From assembly GCA_903856555.1 (NCBI GenBank), contig CAIOCC010000131.1, forward strand, positions 1-23,011: 23,011 bases of DNA, given 5' to 3'. The translations under genes were made by a program, and so were the position numbers. Below are positions 7,301 through 14,789 of the stretch, piece after piece; position 1 is the stretch's first letter, and each line of letters opens with the position of its first letter. The notes beneath the pieces were generated by a model. That model ran no database searches. It had not been told where the DNA came from and worked only from the letters and a program-made list of their open reading frames with translations. This DNA comes from an uncultured Bacteroidota bacterium. Lineage in GTDB: Bacteria > Bacteroidota > Bacteroidia > UBA7662.

Positions 7301-10300
7301 CGCTGCGTTCAATTGATTACCCAATGGGACCCCTCGTTGCCAAGGGTTGACCGCTGTACCCATCGTGACAGGCAACCAATTATCGGGGATGGAGTCAAAG
7401 GAGTCGGCGCTTGGAACATTGAGAATGGGAACACCGTACATGGTGACCGATGAAGAGTCGTTGCTTGTGTTGCCATCCTGACTCATGGCCGTATGGGCCG
7501 TTAAGGTAAACCAACGAAGAGGCGCTGAAAGAATGGTATCCAATCGGAGGGCCGTGGTTGTGACCGCACCGGGTCTCAACGTATCGGTTAAACGTACTTG
7601 GGTGGTTTGGGTAAAGCTACCAATGCGCACCACCACCGGAACCAAGGTGTCAACAATGTTGCGAAGACCAAAATTCTGTAGACGAACAAAAACCGCAAAG
7701 GGCTCTCCACCGCGGACCTGGTAATTGTTATTGGGTACGGAGATCAACGTGCCTGTTGAATTCGAGGCAATCAACTGCACCCCAACATCCCTCACCGGCG
7801 GCATAGCCACGGTGATATTATCAACCGCTACCCCGTTGGATACCGTTGTTGCATTGGATCGGAATACCAGACGGAAACGAACCTTGGAAGCCGTTCCGCC
7901 CAGGGCACTTCCTTTGAACAAAGAGTCTGGCAAACGAATTTCGCTGGAACGCCATCCCCCACTGCGGCCATCCCAGGCACCAGTCGTGGTCAATCCACTA
8001 ATGCTGGGACGATTGTACCAATTGCTTTGGGCGGCATTGGGCAAAGCACTGTAAATCCCTAATTTTTGCCAATTGGGTACGGCAATGTTACGGGTGTATT
8101 CAAGCCAAAAACCATCACCGGCGCCGGCACTGGCTGGATTGGTGACCCCACCGCTGTCAATGGCCCTCCATTGCATAAAGTTGAGGTAGGACTGTTCCGC
8201 CGATTGAAAATTAAAGACCGGTGATTCCAATACATAAAAAGCATTGTTAGGGTAATTGCCATTCAATGAATCCACCGTCCATGCCTTGGTGCCCGCAAAG
8301 GGATTGTTGATGATACTCTTGCTTGGTGTTCCACGAACCCATCCCCCGGGGTTGTAAACCGGGTTGTTCACAGGACCTGTCAACACAAAGGGGGACCAAA
8401 GGTCGTTGCTCACTTCAAAACCATCTTGGTAAGGCAAATTCAAACCATTCAACGCCACAAAAACCCGGGGATTGGTGACCGAAGGATTGATGGCCTGGTT
8501 GTTACGAATCGAGCGATCCAGTGCGCGAACATAATAGGCCACGGTATCGCTATCCGAAACAGCTGGAACCTGGGCCAACCAATTGCAATAACCATCGACC
8601 TCCCCCGACAAAGTCACGGCATCCACCCTGATGGTCCCCGTCGTAGCATAGGTTTGACCCGTTGTTGCCGCCGCATAAGCCGCAGTCCCTGGAGCGAAGA
8701 CCGAAACGAGGCGTACCCGAAAAGCAGAATTGTTATCCACTCCGCTAATTCCGGCAAAATTAGCCGTCCGACTATGGTACCAGCGGTTGCCTCCCAAATT
8801 GGCCCTGAACAAATTAGCAGTATCGGTGCCCGTCCCGGTATAGGGAGTCCAAGTTCCTCCACCGTTGGTGGAGTATTCCAATCGAACAAATCGAGATGCC
8901 GTCGCCGAATGGTACATATCAAAACTCAACTGAATATTTTTGCGACCCGTTGTTGAGACATTGAACTGATATCCCCGAAGGGTGTTGATCGTCGCTGCTG
9001 GGTAATTGGTGGTGGACCATGTGAAATTCGTAGCCCCTGCAGCTGAGTCCGAAGAGTTATTGGCCGTGGTGACTGCATTGCCCAAAACAAAGGTTCCAGT
9101 CGGCGCATTCACCAAGGAAGAAGTACCTGTCCCGAGATGTGGGGTGGGCGCTAAAGTTCCCCCTGGGATGGTGGCTGCTGAAGCTCCGTTAAAATTCCAA
9201 CGTGCTAGGGTATCCCGGACCAAAGGTGCGCGGGTCATCCCCACCATCTGGGTACTGCCGTTGTTCACCTTGTAGTGCAAAAAGGCGGTGTCCACTTCGG
9301 AGCCGTCCGTGATTTTAACAGGTATGGTAAACGGACCTAGGTTGTAAACCGCCCCTAGGAATACATCGCATTGCTGGAAGGTGGTAGGCCATTCCACCAA
9401 AGGGGGTCCGGAGGCCGTGAACGAATAAAAGGCTGCTGTATCGGGCAGTTTGCGGCGAAAACGCAAAGGCGAATTGTCCACCGCTTCGATGTAATAACGA
9501 ACCGAATCGCCATCCACGGTAAAGAGGGTGTCTCGGTAATTGATACCGCCCACATTGGGCATGCGGCGAATCTGCAGCGGCCCGTTGTTGACTGAGTAGG
9601 CCAAAATCGCGCTGTCAACTCCAGAGGCATCGCTCATTTGGGCATTGATGACAAAGGGTCCGGGACTAAACTGATAACCCACCACCGGAGCACTGTGGAC
9701 CACGGTCGGGTTTCGGGATGCGATGTAGGTGATGAAACTATCCCCCAAGGCAGCCTGGCTGGGGAAATATCGAATGTTACGACGTGGCGAGGAGTCAATG
9801 GCCCGAATGAGGTAACGAACGGTATCCCCGTCTGCTATTCGTGTGGAATCCAGATTCCCGACCCAGTTGAGCGTCGTGCCTTGACGAAGCATACGAACCG
9901 AATCAACGATGCCGCTGTTGATGCGGTAAAAGAGATGAACCCCGGCCGTGTCAATACCGGTTGAATCGCAGCCCAAGGAATCCCGGACAACGGCCGTAAA
10001 ACTTTGGTTGATATTAAACTGAACTCCTGTCAGGGCTGTGTGCGTGATGAGCGGGGGGATTCCCTCCGAAAAGGCCGATGTCACCAAGATCGAGTCCACC
10101 AACCAACCATAGGCCGAAGGCACGGTTCCCAATCCGTTGTTATTGCCGTCTTTGAGGAGGAAACGAATCCGGACATCGGCCCGGTTGGAGACAAATGGAG
10201 ACATGTCAAATCGCTCCTGCTTCCACCAGGACGCCAAAGGTGTTGCGCCCTGCGAGGATGGCGACCAATCGGCCGGGTAGGAGAACTGGGTGAAACGGCT

Positions 10301-10825
10301 GGAATTCCTGAAGTCCGTTGAAGCACCCAAGTAACGACACGCGGTTCCCAGCAATCGGGTCCAGGTTAGACCCGCATCGACCGAATATTGAACAATGGCC
10401 GTATCGTTAAATTCCAATTTGGCAATGTGAGCAAAATCCAGCCAAACCTTAAATTGACCCAAGGTCGAAAACGGCTTTAACTCAAGAATCGAAGTTGAAT
10501 TGGGATTGATTCGACCCCTGATGGCCTTGCCGGTTCCGTTAATGGGAAACCGATACGAACCAACGGTATCCCAGAGTGATACGGCGGTCGTCGGAATGTA
10601 CGAACGCAATACCGAATCAAAGGGGTTGGCGTTTTCAAAACTCGTGAAAAAGCGAGCCTGGACCCCTGGGGGCAATACCGGCTGCGCTTGTACAGGTCCG
10701 ATGAAGGCCCCTACGGCCAGAATAAGCCCAAAAATGACCGTTCCGAGCTGAAGGCGACCGGAGCCCCGGTTCATACAGCCTTTGAAGGTTGAAAACATAA
10801 GCGAAGTAGTTTGGTCGTGACGCAT
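4352..10825 (-). CDS. Giant T9SS-exported multidomain surface protein
   Basis: About 2157 residues, numbered here from the ATG at 10825. A signal peptide (ATLAVGAFIGPVQA-like hydrophobic run ending GPVQA) lies at residues 18-47. Beta-sandwich modules follow: MAM/jelly-roll-like modules, recognisable by endings such as GWLVDSILV, GVILDNWAIV and GWSIDDFCF, at about 57-250, 798-1008, 1142-1322, 1554-1732 and 1854-2047. Three Ig-like repeats span about 254-792, the third split by another sandwich module (538-742). CARDB-like modules (RDVGVQ, REVGMRQI starts) lie at about 1010-1129, 1331-1435, 1438-1545 and 1741-1847. The C-terminus (2073-2157) is a type A T9SS sorting domain: NFPNP, LELRDLYGR, GLAQGLYYYTL, KLTRKMLI. 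No catalytic domain is recognised, so adhesion or surface structure is the likely role. The start is uncertain: TTG 10849, ATG 10825, 10798 and 10774 are in frame, and 10774 gives the most typical signal peptide. Confidence 0.92.
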   Translation of the reverse strand: MRHDQTTSLMFSTFKGCMNRGSGRLQLGTVIFGLILAVGAFIGPVQAQPVLPPGVQARFFTSFENANPFDSVLRSYIPTTAVSLWDTVGSYRFPINGTGKAIRGRINPNSTSILELKPFSTLGQFKVWLDFAHIAKLEFNDTAIVQYSVDAGLTWTRLLGTACRYLGASTDFRNSSRFTQFSYPADWSPSSQGATPLASWWKQERFDMSPFVSNRADVRIRFLLKDGNNNGLGTVPSAYGWLVDSILVTSAFSEGIPPLITHTALTGVQFNINQSFTAVVRDSLGCDSTGIDTAGVHLFYRINSGIVDSVRMLRQGTTLNWVGNLDSTRIADGDTVRYLIRAIDSSPRRNIRYFPSQAALGDSFITYIASRNPTVVHSAPVVGYQFSPGPFVINAQMSDASGVDSAILAYSVNNGPLQIRRMPNVGGINYRDTLFTVDGDSVRYYIEAVDNSPLRFRRKLPDTAAFYSFTASGPPLVEWPTTFQQCDVFLGAVYNLGPFTIPVKITDGSEVDTAFLHYKVNNGSTQMVGMTRAPLVRDTLARWNFNGASAATIPGGTLAPTPHLGTGTSSLVNAPTGTFVLGNAVTTANNSSDSAAGATNFTWSTTNYPAATINTLRGYQFNVSTTGRKNIQLSFDMYHSATASRFVRLEYSTNGGGTWTPYTGTGTDTANLFRANLGGNRWYHSRTANFAGISGVDNNSAFRVRLVSVFAPGTAAYAAATTGQTYATTGTIRVDAVTLSGEVDGYCNWLAQVPAVSDSDTVAYYVRALDRSIRNNQAINPSVTNPRVFVALNGLNLPYQDGFEVSNDLWSPFVLTGPVNNPVYNPGGWVRGTPSKSIINNPFAGTKAWTVDSLNGNYPNNAFYVLESPVFNFQSAEQSYLNFMQWRAIDSGGVTNPASAGAGDGFWLEYTRNIAVPNWQKLGIYSALPNAAQSNWYNRPSISGLTTTGAWDGRSGGWRSSEIRLPDSLFKGSALGGTASKVRFRLVFRSNATTVSNGVAVDNITVAMPPVRDVGVQLIASNSTGTLISVPNNNYQVRGGEPFAVFVRLQNFGLRNIVDTLVPVVVRIGSFTQTTQVRLTDTLRPGAVTTTALRLDTILSAPLRWFTLTAHTAMSQDGNTSNDSSSVTMYGVPILNVPSADSFDSIPDNWLPVTMGTAVNPWQRGVPLGNQLNAAYSPPNVWGTILNGNPSSGQGGYVLSPLYNFRNSVNTTLRFRMNRRLGNAGSVFRISFVDELFTSWQTLGSVSDPTGVNWYNTTGTIGGIAGPAWNGNSGSTGGLADYVEHSLELPATFNYRNNRVRFRIDFQSGFTPTEGVILDNWAIVPPPPREVGMRQILKPVACPDSLKATDTIRIVIRNFGGDTLFAIPFNYRYDNNAPVLATPYIYTTPLPPAAEATVTLPAIQSPLPPGTYTLKVFTQLSGDPRVNNDTITRCVKAIPINDLIIVNNIVPMSAICYPSGLRQIKFRIRNIGHSPTTSFTAGFQIDTLPPVVQSFSRVIQPNAFDTIVISTPANIPNGYTTIGMFVNAGLVDPVRGNDTLKVTLFGREQVNLTHANNFERQGYSPYCDTSLSNAVTDVRYTPVPSLNNTPDFSLYMGTEFSGASFNTVLPLNPWADSWNGTYLSRVVIPVNTANRSNIRIRFKLLQIAGDNAADKRLSLLRVVANGRQVGPTLQPLTTTPANNPFQTIDFGLDTTYVAGDPLIIELQSKCRYRFLPAATGGTDRNGNFIDDIVIYNSVTNGAEVMEVTYDPPFPTATTPVTARVRVRNNTNPTYNLVSTTLDLKLNGALVQSVTTPLTLPFMKDTLYTFSNTFNLGLGSNDLCVVSSLPNGQADAFPLDDTSCVDAVGFPLIDNFPYCNNFDEGQPAWLTRNPVTLRTSGNSWSFGTPVKGLINGAASAPNAWYIGADSTYRPYDSSALYTPIFKTAKDSCYRVKFMTRFMTDFWANDTSNAPLHGDGGTLEYSTDGGTRWNTFGYLDTLTNEWYNAIIQSLAVFNSQQNIVGFGWSGVSSQAYVPMMQIFNTTDNAEVIFRFRFASDYAFQGEGWSIDDFCFELLPGPCEVVSVRELTDQGLVLSQNFPNPAPEQTSIAYYLPRGGRASLELRDLYGRPVWTRQMGVSEGGWYQERMETTGLAQGLYYYTLNFEGRKLTRKMLITR
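8450..10066 (-). repeat. Three diverged Ig-like repeats, the third split by a nested module
   Basis: Within the giant protein three consecutive units share a pattern: a hydrophobic strand ending in GPF or NQSF, a D-S/G-G-(I/V)DTA/VDSA turn, a (Y)xVNNG strand, and (D)GD(T/S)VRYxIxAxDxS near the end. Unit 1 starts near HTALTGVQF, unit 2 near HSAPVVGYQF and unit 3 near GAVYNLGPF. Units 1 and 2 are about 100-115 residues. Unit 3 is about 310 because about 205 residues interrupt it between its VNNG strand and its DSDTVAYYVRALDRS strand. Confidence 0.65.
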
Positions 10826-10870
10826 TGGAATCCCTATCAAAGGGTCCAATATAGACCAAAAACCGCTGAA

Positions 10871-12886
10871 TTAGTAATCTAAAAGGGTTTTTAATTTGGT
10901 TTTTAGCCTATCCATCCCCAAAAAATCCTGCTCGAGATTCACGGCAAAGGGGACCGGCGTATCCAAGGAACCAAAGCGCATCACAGGGGCATCCAGGTAT
11001 TCAAAGGCCTCCTCGGCCAAAACCGCCGCCACTTCGCCTCCAAAACCCCCAACCAAGGTGTCTTCATGCATCACCAGGACCTTGCCCGTCTTGCGGACGG
11101 AAGCCAAAACCGTTTCCCGGTCCCATGGAAGGAGCGAACGCAGGTCGACCACCTCCAGGCTGGCTTCTGGAAAGGCAGCACAAAGGTCCAAGGCCCAATG
11201 AACCGCCATCCCGTAGGTCACCAAGGTGGCATCGGTGCCTGCCCTGACAATACGCGCTTTACCGGGGGCTATCTCGGCCATCTCTTCGGTGACAGGCCCA
11301 CTCAGGCTGCGGTACAAGGCTTTGTGCTCAAAAAACAAATACGGAGAAGAATCCCTCAAAGCGTACAGCAACATGGCTTTGGCTTCGGCAGGAAAAGCGG
11401 GGTAAACAACCTTGAGTCCAGGAACATGGGTAAACCACGCCTCGTTGGATTGGGAGTGGAAAGGCCCCGCCCCTACCCCGGCCCCGGTCGGCATCCGGAC
11501 CACAACGCGGGCTTCTTGACCCCAGCGATAATGGATTTTGGCCAAATTGTTAACGATTTGATTGAAGCCACAGGTCACAAAATCCGCAAATTGCATTTCG
11601 ACCATGGCCCGCTTGCCTGCGATGGAAAGGCCCAAAGCAGCGCCAACAATCGCCGATTCGCAGAGCGGGGTGTTGCGAACCCGGCCCGACCCGTAACGCT
11701 CCATCAGTCCCTCGGTGGCTTTGAAAACCCCACCGTACGAACCTATATCCTGACCCATGAGGACCAAAGCAGGGTCCCTTTCCATGGCTTGATCAAGGCC
11801 TTCACGCACCGCGTCCACCAAACGCAATTCCCGCTGGTTATCAGGCGACCAAACCATGGACTCGTTGTTAGGCGATGGGGCCGGTGCATAGACCGCCGTC
11901 AATTCTCTTTCCAGCGAAGGTGTAGGTTCAGGTTCTGCAAAAACAGCCTCCAAGGCCTGTTCGATTCGATCAGAAAAAGTGTGCCGAAGGGTTTCCTTGG
12001 TCGAAACCGACAGCCAACCTTTGCGTTCCAGGTAGGCTTCAAAATTGCTAAGTGGATCTCGAAGTGACCATTGTTCCAACAAATCTTTGGGAACGTATTT
12101 GGTCCCCGAAGCTTCTTCATGGCCCCTCATTCGAAAAGTCATGCATTCCAACAAGAGGGGCCGTGGGTTTTTCCGGAGCTCTTGGGCCCAATGGCGAACG
12201 GTTCGGTAGACCTCCAACACATTGTTGCCGTCGATTCGAACTGCCTCCATCCCGTAGCCTATACCCTTGTCAATAAACTGTTTACATCGAAATTGCTCAT
12301 CGGATGGCGTCGATAAACCGTAACCGTTGTTTTCGATCACAAAGATGACGGGGAGCTGCCAAACCGCCGCTACATTGAGGGCTTCATGGAAGTCCCCTTC
12401 CGATGTCCCCCCATCCCCTGTAAAGGCCATGCTTACCGCGGGTTTTTGATCCAATTTCCAAGCCAGGGAGGTGCCATTGGCCAAGGTAAGTTGAGGCCCC
12501 AAATGCGATATCATGCCAACGACCGCGTGTTCACGGCTTCCGAAATGAAAAGAACGCTCCCGGGCATGGCTGTAACCCGAGGCCTTGCCCTGAAGCTGGG
12601 CAAACAAGCGAGTCAAATCCATCCCCCTCGATGTAAATACGCCGAGGTTACGATGCAAGGGAAAAATAAACTCATCGGGACGAAGGGCTTGGGTTGCACC
12701 CACGGCAATGGCTTCCTGACCGATGCCCGAAAACCATTTGGACACCTTGCCTTGACGAAGCAGAATCAGCATTTTTTCTTCAATCATTCGAGGCAACAAC
12801 AAACCCTCGTACAACTTCATCAACTCTGCATCGGTGCAGGATGAACGGTCAAATTTCATTTTATCGGAAGGAGCAAACCACTTCAT
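10871..12886 (-). CDS. Fused 2-oxoacid dehydrogenase E1 alpha/beta (branched-chain type)
   Basis: A 671-residue thiamine-diphosphate enzyme joining E1 alpha (about 1-330) and E1 beta (about 350-671), a fusion common in Bacteroidota. It decarboxylates a 2-oxoacid, most likely the branched-chain acids from Val/Leu/Ile, and passes the acyl group to a lipoyl E2 not encoded here. The alpha half shows the ThDP motif GDGGTSEGDFHEAL...ENN (GDG 157-159, NN 186-187) and FRMRGHEEASGT. The beta half shows GQDIGSYGGVFKAT, TPLCESAIVG (E410) and GPFHSQSNEAW (H477). The frame is open 99 codons upstream, but that part lies over the preceding gene in another frame. The ATG at 12886 overlaps its stop (ATGA), so translation is probably coupled. 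Pyruvate or acetoin E1 are less likely alternatives. Confidence 0.93.
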   Translation of the reverse strand: MKWFAPSDKMKFDRSSCTDAELMKLYEGLLLPRMIEEKMLILLRQGKVSKWFSGIGQEAIAVGATQALRPDEFIFPLHRNLGVFTSRGMDLTRLFAQLQGKASGYSHARERSFHFGSREHAVVGMISHLGPQLTLANGTSLAWKLDQKPAVSMAFTGDGGTSEGDFHEALNVAAVWQLPVIFVIENNGYGLSTPSDEQFRCKQFIDKGIGYGMEAVRIDGNNVLEVYRTVRHWAQELRKNPRPLLLECMTFRMRGHEEASGTKYVPKDLLEQWSLRDPLSNFEAYLERKGWLSVSTKETLRHTFSDRIEQALEAVFAEPEPTPSLERELTAVYAPAPSPNNESMVWSPDNQRELRLVDAVREGLDQAMERDPALVLMGQDIGSYGGVFKATEGLMERYGSGRVRNTPLCESAIVGAALGLSIAGKRAMVEMQFADFVTCGFNQIVNNLAKIHYRWGQEARVVVRMPTGAGVGAGPFHSQSNEAWFTHVPGLKVVYPAFPAEAKAMLLYALRDSSPYLFFEHKALYRSLSGPVTEEMAEIAPGKARIVRAGTDATLVTYGMAVHWALDLCAAFPEASLEVVDLRSLLPWDRETVLASVRKTGKVLVMHEDTLVGGFGGEVAAVLAEEAFEYLDAPVMRFGSLDTPVPFAVNLEQDFLGMDRLKTKLKTLLDY

Positions 12887-14280
12887 CGGGTAGGGGGATT
12901 GGAACGTTGACGCCACAAGGCACGGAAGGTACGGGGAGCCGGGGTCGGAAGTTGCCGGCGGGAGCCCCAAAGCGAGCCTACAAAACGGGACATAAACCAG
13001 GACTTGGTGCGGGGGCCTACCACGTCCAGCAAAGGGCGATGCAGCATGGCCCTGGACCAGGCCTTCCATACCCAATGCTGGGCGGTGGAGGACCCGGGGC
13101 CTTCCGCAGCCTGGCGACGATTCTCCAGAATCATTTGGTGCAAGGGAATGCGAACCGGGCAAACTTCGGTGCAATTTCCGCAAAGGGAGGATGCCTGGCT
13201 AAGGTGCTGGTAGGATTCAAAGGGCAACAAGTGCGGGGTGATGACTTTGCCAATGGGGCCGGAATAGGTGGCCCCGTAACTATGACCCCCGATGTTTTTG
13301 TAAACCGGACAGGCATTGAGGCAAGCACCGCATCGGATGCAATGCAAGGCCTGCCGAGTTTTGGGATCTTCGAGCAAGCGGGTTCGGCCGTTGTCCAAGA
13401 GGATCACCACCATTTCTTGGGGACCGTCGCTTTCGTGGTCCTTGCGTGGTCCGTGGAAAATAGTGTTATAAGCCGTCATTTGCTGACCCGTTCCTTTGGA
13501 AGCCAGCAAAGGCCACAGAAGGTCGAGGTCGTCCATGGACGGAAGTATTTTTTCGATGCCAGCCACAACGATATGGGCCTTGGTAAAGGTCGTTGACATC
13601 CGGGCATTGCCCTCGTTCTCTGTAACACAGACCCCACCGGTATCGGCTAACAAAAAATTTGCCCCCGTGATCCCCACACCGGCCTCTACATACCGATCCC
13701 TGAGCAAAGACCGCGCGTGATTGGTGAGGGCTTCGGGACTAGCATTGGGATCCGTACCCAATTTGCGATGAAATAGGGCCGCCACGTCTTCTTTGGACTT
13801 GTGCATGGCCGGGGTCACGATATGGTAAGGAGGCTCACCGTCCAATTGTTGGATATACTCTCCCAAATCGGTTTCCACCACCTCCACCCCGTTCTTTTCG
13901 AGGAAATCGTTTAAATGAATCTCCTCGGTGGCCATGGACTTGGACTTGACAACCAAGCGGGTTTTGTGGCGACGAACCACCTCCAAAACAGCTTCGAGCG
14001 CATCGTTGGCATCGGCAGCCCAGACGACTTTGGCACCGTTGTTACGACAAGCGCTTTCAAATCGGAGCAAATGTTTTTCGAGGGCTTCCACCGCCTGCCA
14101 CTTGAGGTAAGCCGCCTGGTCTCTTGCTAATTCGGGATCCCTGTAATCCTTTTGGCCCGCCTGCACCGCCGCATGGTAACGGCCCATATTGAAATTGATT
14201 TTGCGACGGTGCTCCAGGTCAAAGCCCTTGGAGCCCGATGCCAAATCAAAGCGATCCGATGGCTGTGAGGCAGTCGTCAT
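12883..14280 (-). CDS. lutB: LutB/YkgF-type iron-sulfur protein (LUD domain)
   Basis: A 465-residue protein with an N-terminal LUD domain (about 65-300, including VKSKSMATEEIHLNDFLE and the NFLLADTGGVCVTENEGNAR core) and a C-terminal ferredoxin-like region with CIRCGACLNACP (C314, C317, C320, C324) and LCGNCTEVCP (C367, C370, C374). In characterised systems LutB acts with LutA and LutC to oxidise L-lactate to pyruvate on the cytoplasmic side. Neither LutA nor LutC is encoded beside it here, so its partners must lie elsewhere or its role may differ. The start ATG overlaps the rpiB stop (ATGA), and its own stop overlaps the E1 start. Family assignment is clear; lactate as substrate is inference. 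Confidence 0.9.
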   Translation of the reverse strand: MTTASQPSDRFDLASGSKGFDLEHRRKINFNMGRYHAAVQAGQKDYRDPELARDQAAYLKWQAVEALEKHLLRFESACRNNGAKVVWAADANDALEAVLEVVRRHKTRLVVKSKSMATEEIHLNDFLEKNGVEVVETDLGEYIQQLDGEPPYHIVTPAMHKSKEDVAALFHRKLGTDPNASPEALTNHARSLLRDRYVEAGVGITGANFLLADTGGVCVTENEGNARMSTTFTKAHIVVAGIEKILPSMDDLDLLWPLLASKGTGQQMTAYNTIFHGPRKDHESDGPQEMVVILLDNGRTRLLEDPKTRQALHCIRCGACLNACPVYKNIGGHSYGATYSGPIGKVITPHLLPFESYQHLSQASSLCGNCTEVCPVRIPLHQMILENRRQAAEGPGSSTAQHWVWKAWSRAMLHRPLLDVVGPRTKSWFMSRFVGSLWGSRRQLPTPAPRTFRALWRQRSNPPTR

Positions 14281-14789
14281 CCGATGGGAGGGATTTGAGA
14301 TGTTCCGGGGTCTATCATGGCAACCCTGCGCTGGTGCCGCCCGCCCTCAAAAGGGGTGAAGGCAAAAGCCTCGACCATGGCGAGGGCTTGTTCGTGGCTA
14401 ACAAAGCGTGCAGGAAGGCAAAGAATGTTGGCATTGTTATGTGAACGTGCCAACGCAGCCAGTTCAGGTAACCAGCACAAGGCAGCCCGGGCCCCGGGGA
14501 TCCGGTTGGCGCTGATGCAGACCCCGTTGCCAGAGCCACAAAGGAGGAGACCCAGAAGGCCCTCCGAATGCTCAACCACTGCCGAGGCCAAGGCGCGGGC
14601 CACTTGGGGGTAATCCACGGATTCTGGGCTGTAACACCCCATGTCACGGACCTGAGCCCCCTGGGATTGGAGGTAGATCCGTAGAAATTCTTTGGTTTCA
14701 AAGCCGGCGTGGTCGCTGCCGAGTACCAAGGACTTGTTGGTCCAGTCCAAAGGGGATGACTGCCCGAGGTCAGGTTGATTCATGGTCAT
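14277..14789 (-). CDS. rpiB: Ribose-5-phosphate isomerase B
   Basis: A 170-residue member of the RpiB/LacAB family, which interconverts ribose 5-phosphate and ribulose 5-phosphate in the pentose phosphate pathway. Recognisable parts are LGSDHAGFETKE near the N-terminus, DYPQVARALA, the LLCGSGNGVCISANRIPGAR loop with the catalytic-type Cys and anion-hole glycines, the ARSHNNANILCLPARFV stretch, and the C-terminal FEGGRHQRRV. The N-terminal extension of about 20 residues beyond the usual start is polar and poorly conserved. ATGs at 14807, 14789 and 14783 are all possible; each overlaps the end of tatC. The stop overlaps the lutB start by ATGA. The family contains sugar-phosphate isomerases of other specificity, but RpiB is the default. 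Confidence 0.93.
   Translation of the reverse strand: MTMNQPDLGQSSPLDWTNKSLVLGSDHAGFETKEFLRIYLQSQGAQVRDMGCYSPESVDYPQVARALASAVVEHSEGLLGLLLCGSGNGVCISANRIPGARAALCWLPELAALARSHNNANILCLPARFVSHEQALAMVEAFAFTPFEGGRHQRRVAMIDPGTSQIPPIG

Noticed and set aside
8450..10066. Tandem protein repeats as a DNA-level repeat or CRISPR-like array
   Set aside because: The similarity is visible only in protein; there are no identical DNA units or regular spacers.
11066..12067. A 333-codon plus-strand frame opposite the E1 gene
   Set aside because: Antisense to a protein with clear ThDP and E1 beta motifs; the translation shows no domain.
12887..13183. N-terminal extension of the E1 frame by 99 codons
   Set aside because: It overlaps lutB in another frame and reads as arginine/proline-rich noise; the ATGA start at 12886 places the E1 alpha domain at normal length.
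12694..13596. A 300-codon plus-strand frame opposite lutB and the start of E1
   Set aside because: Antisense to the cysteine-cluster region of lutB; low-complexity Gly/Arg-rich translation with no family resemblance.
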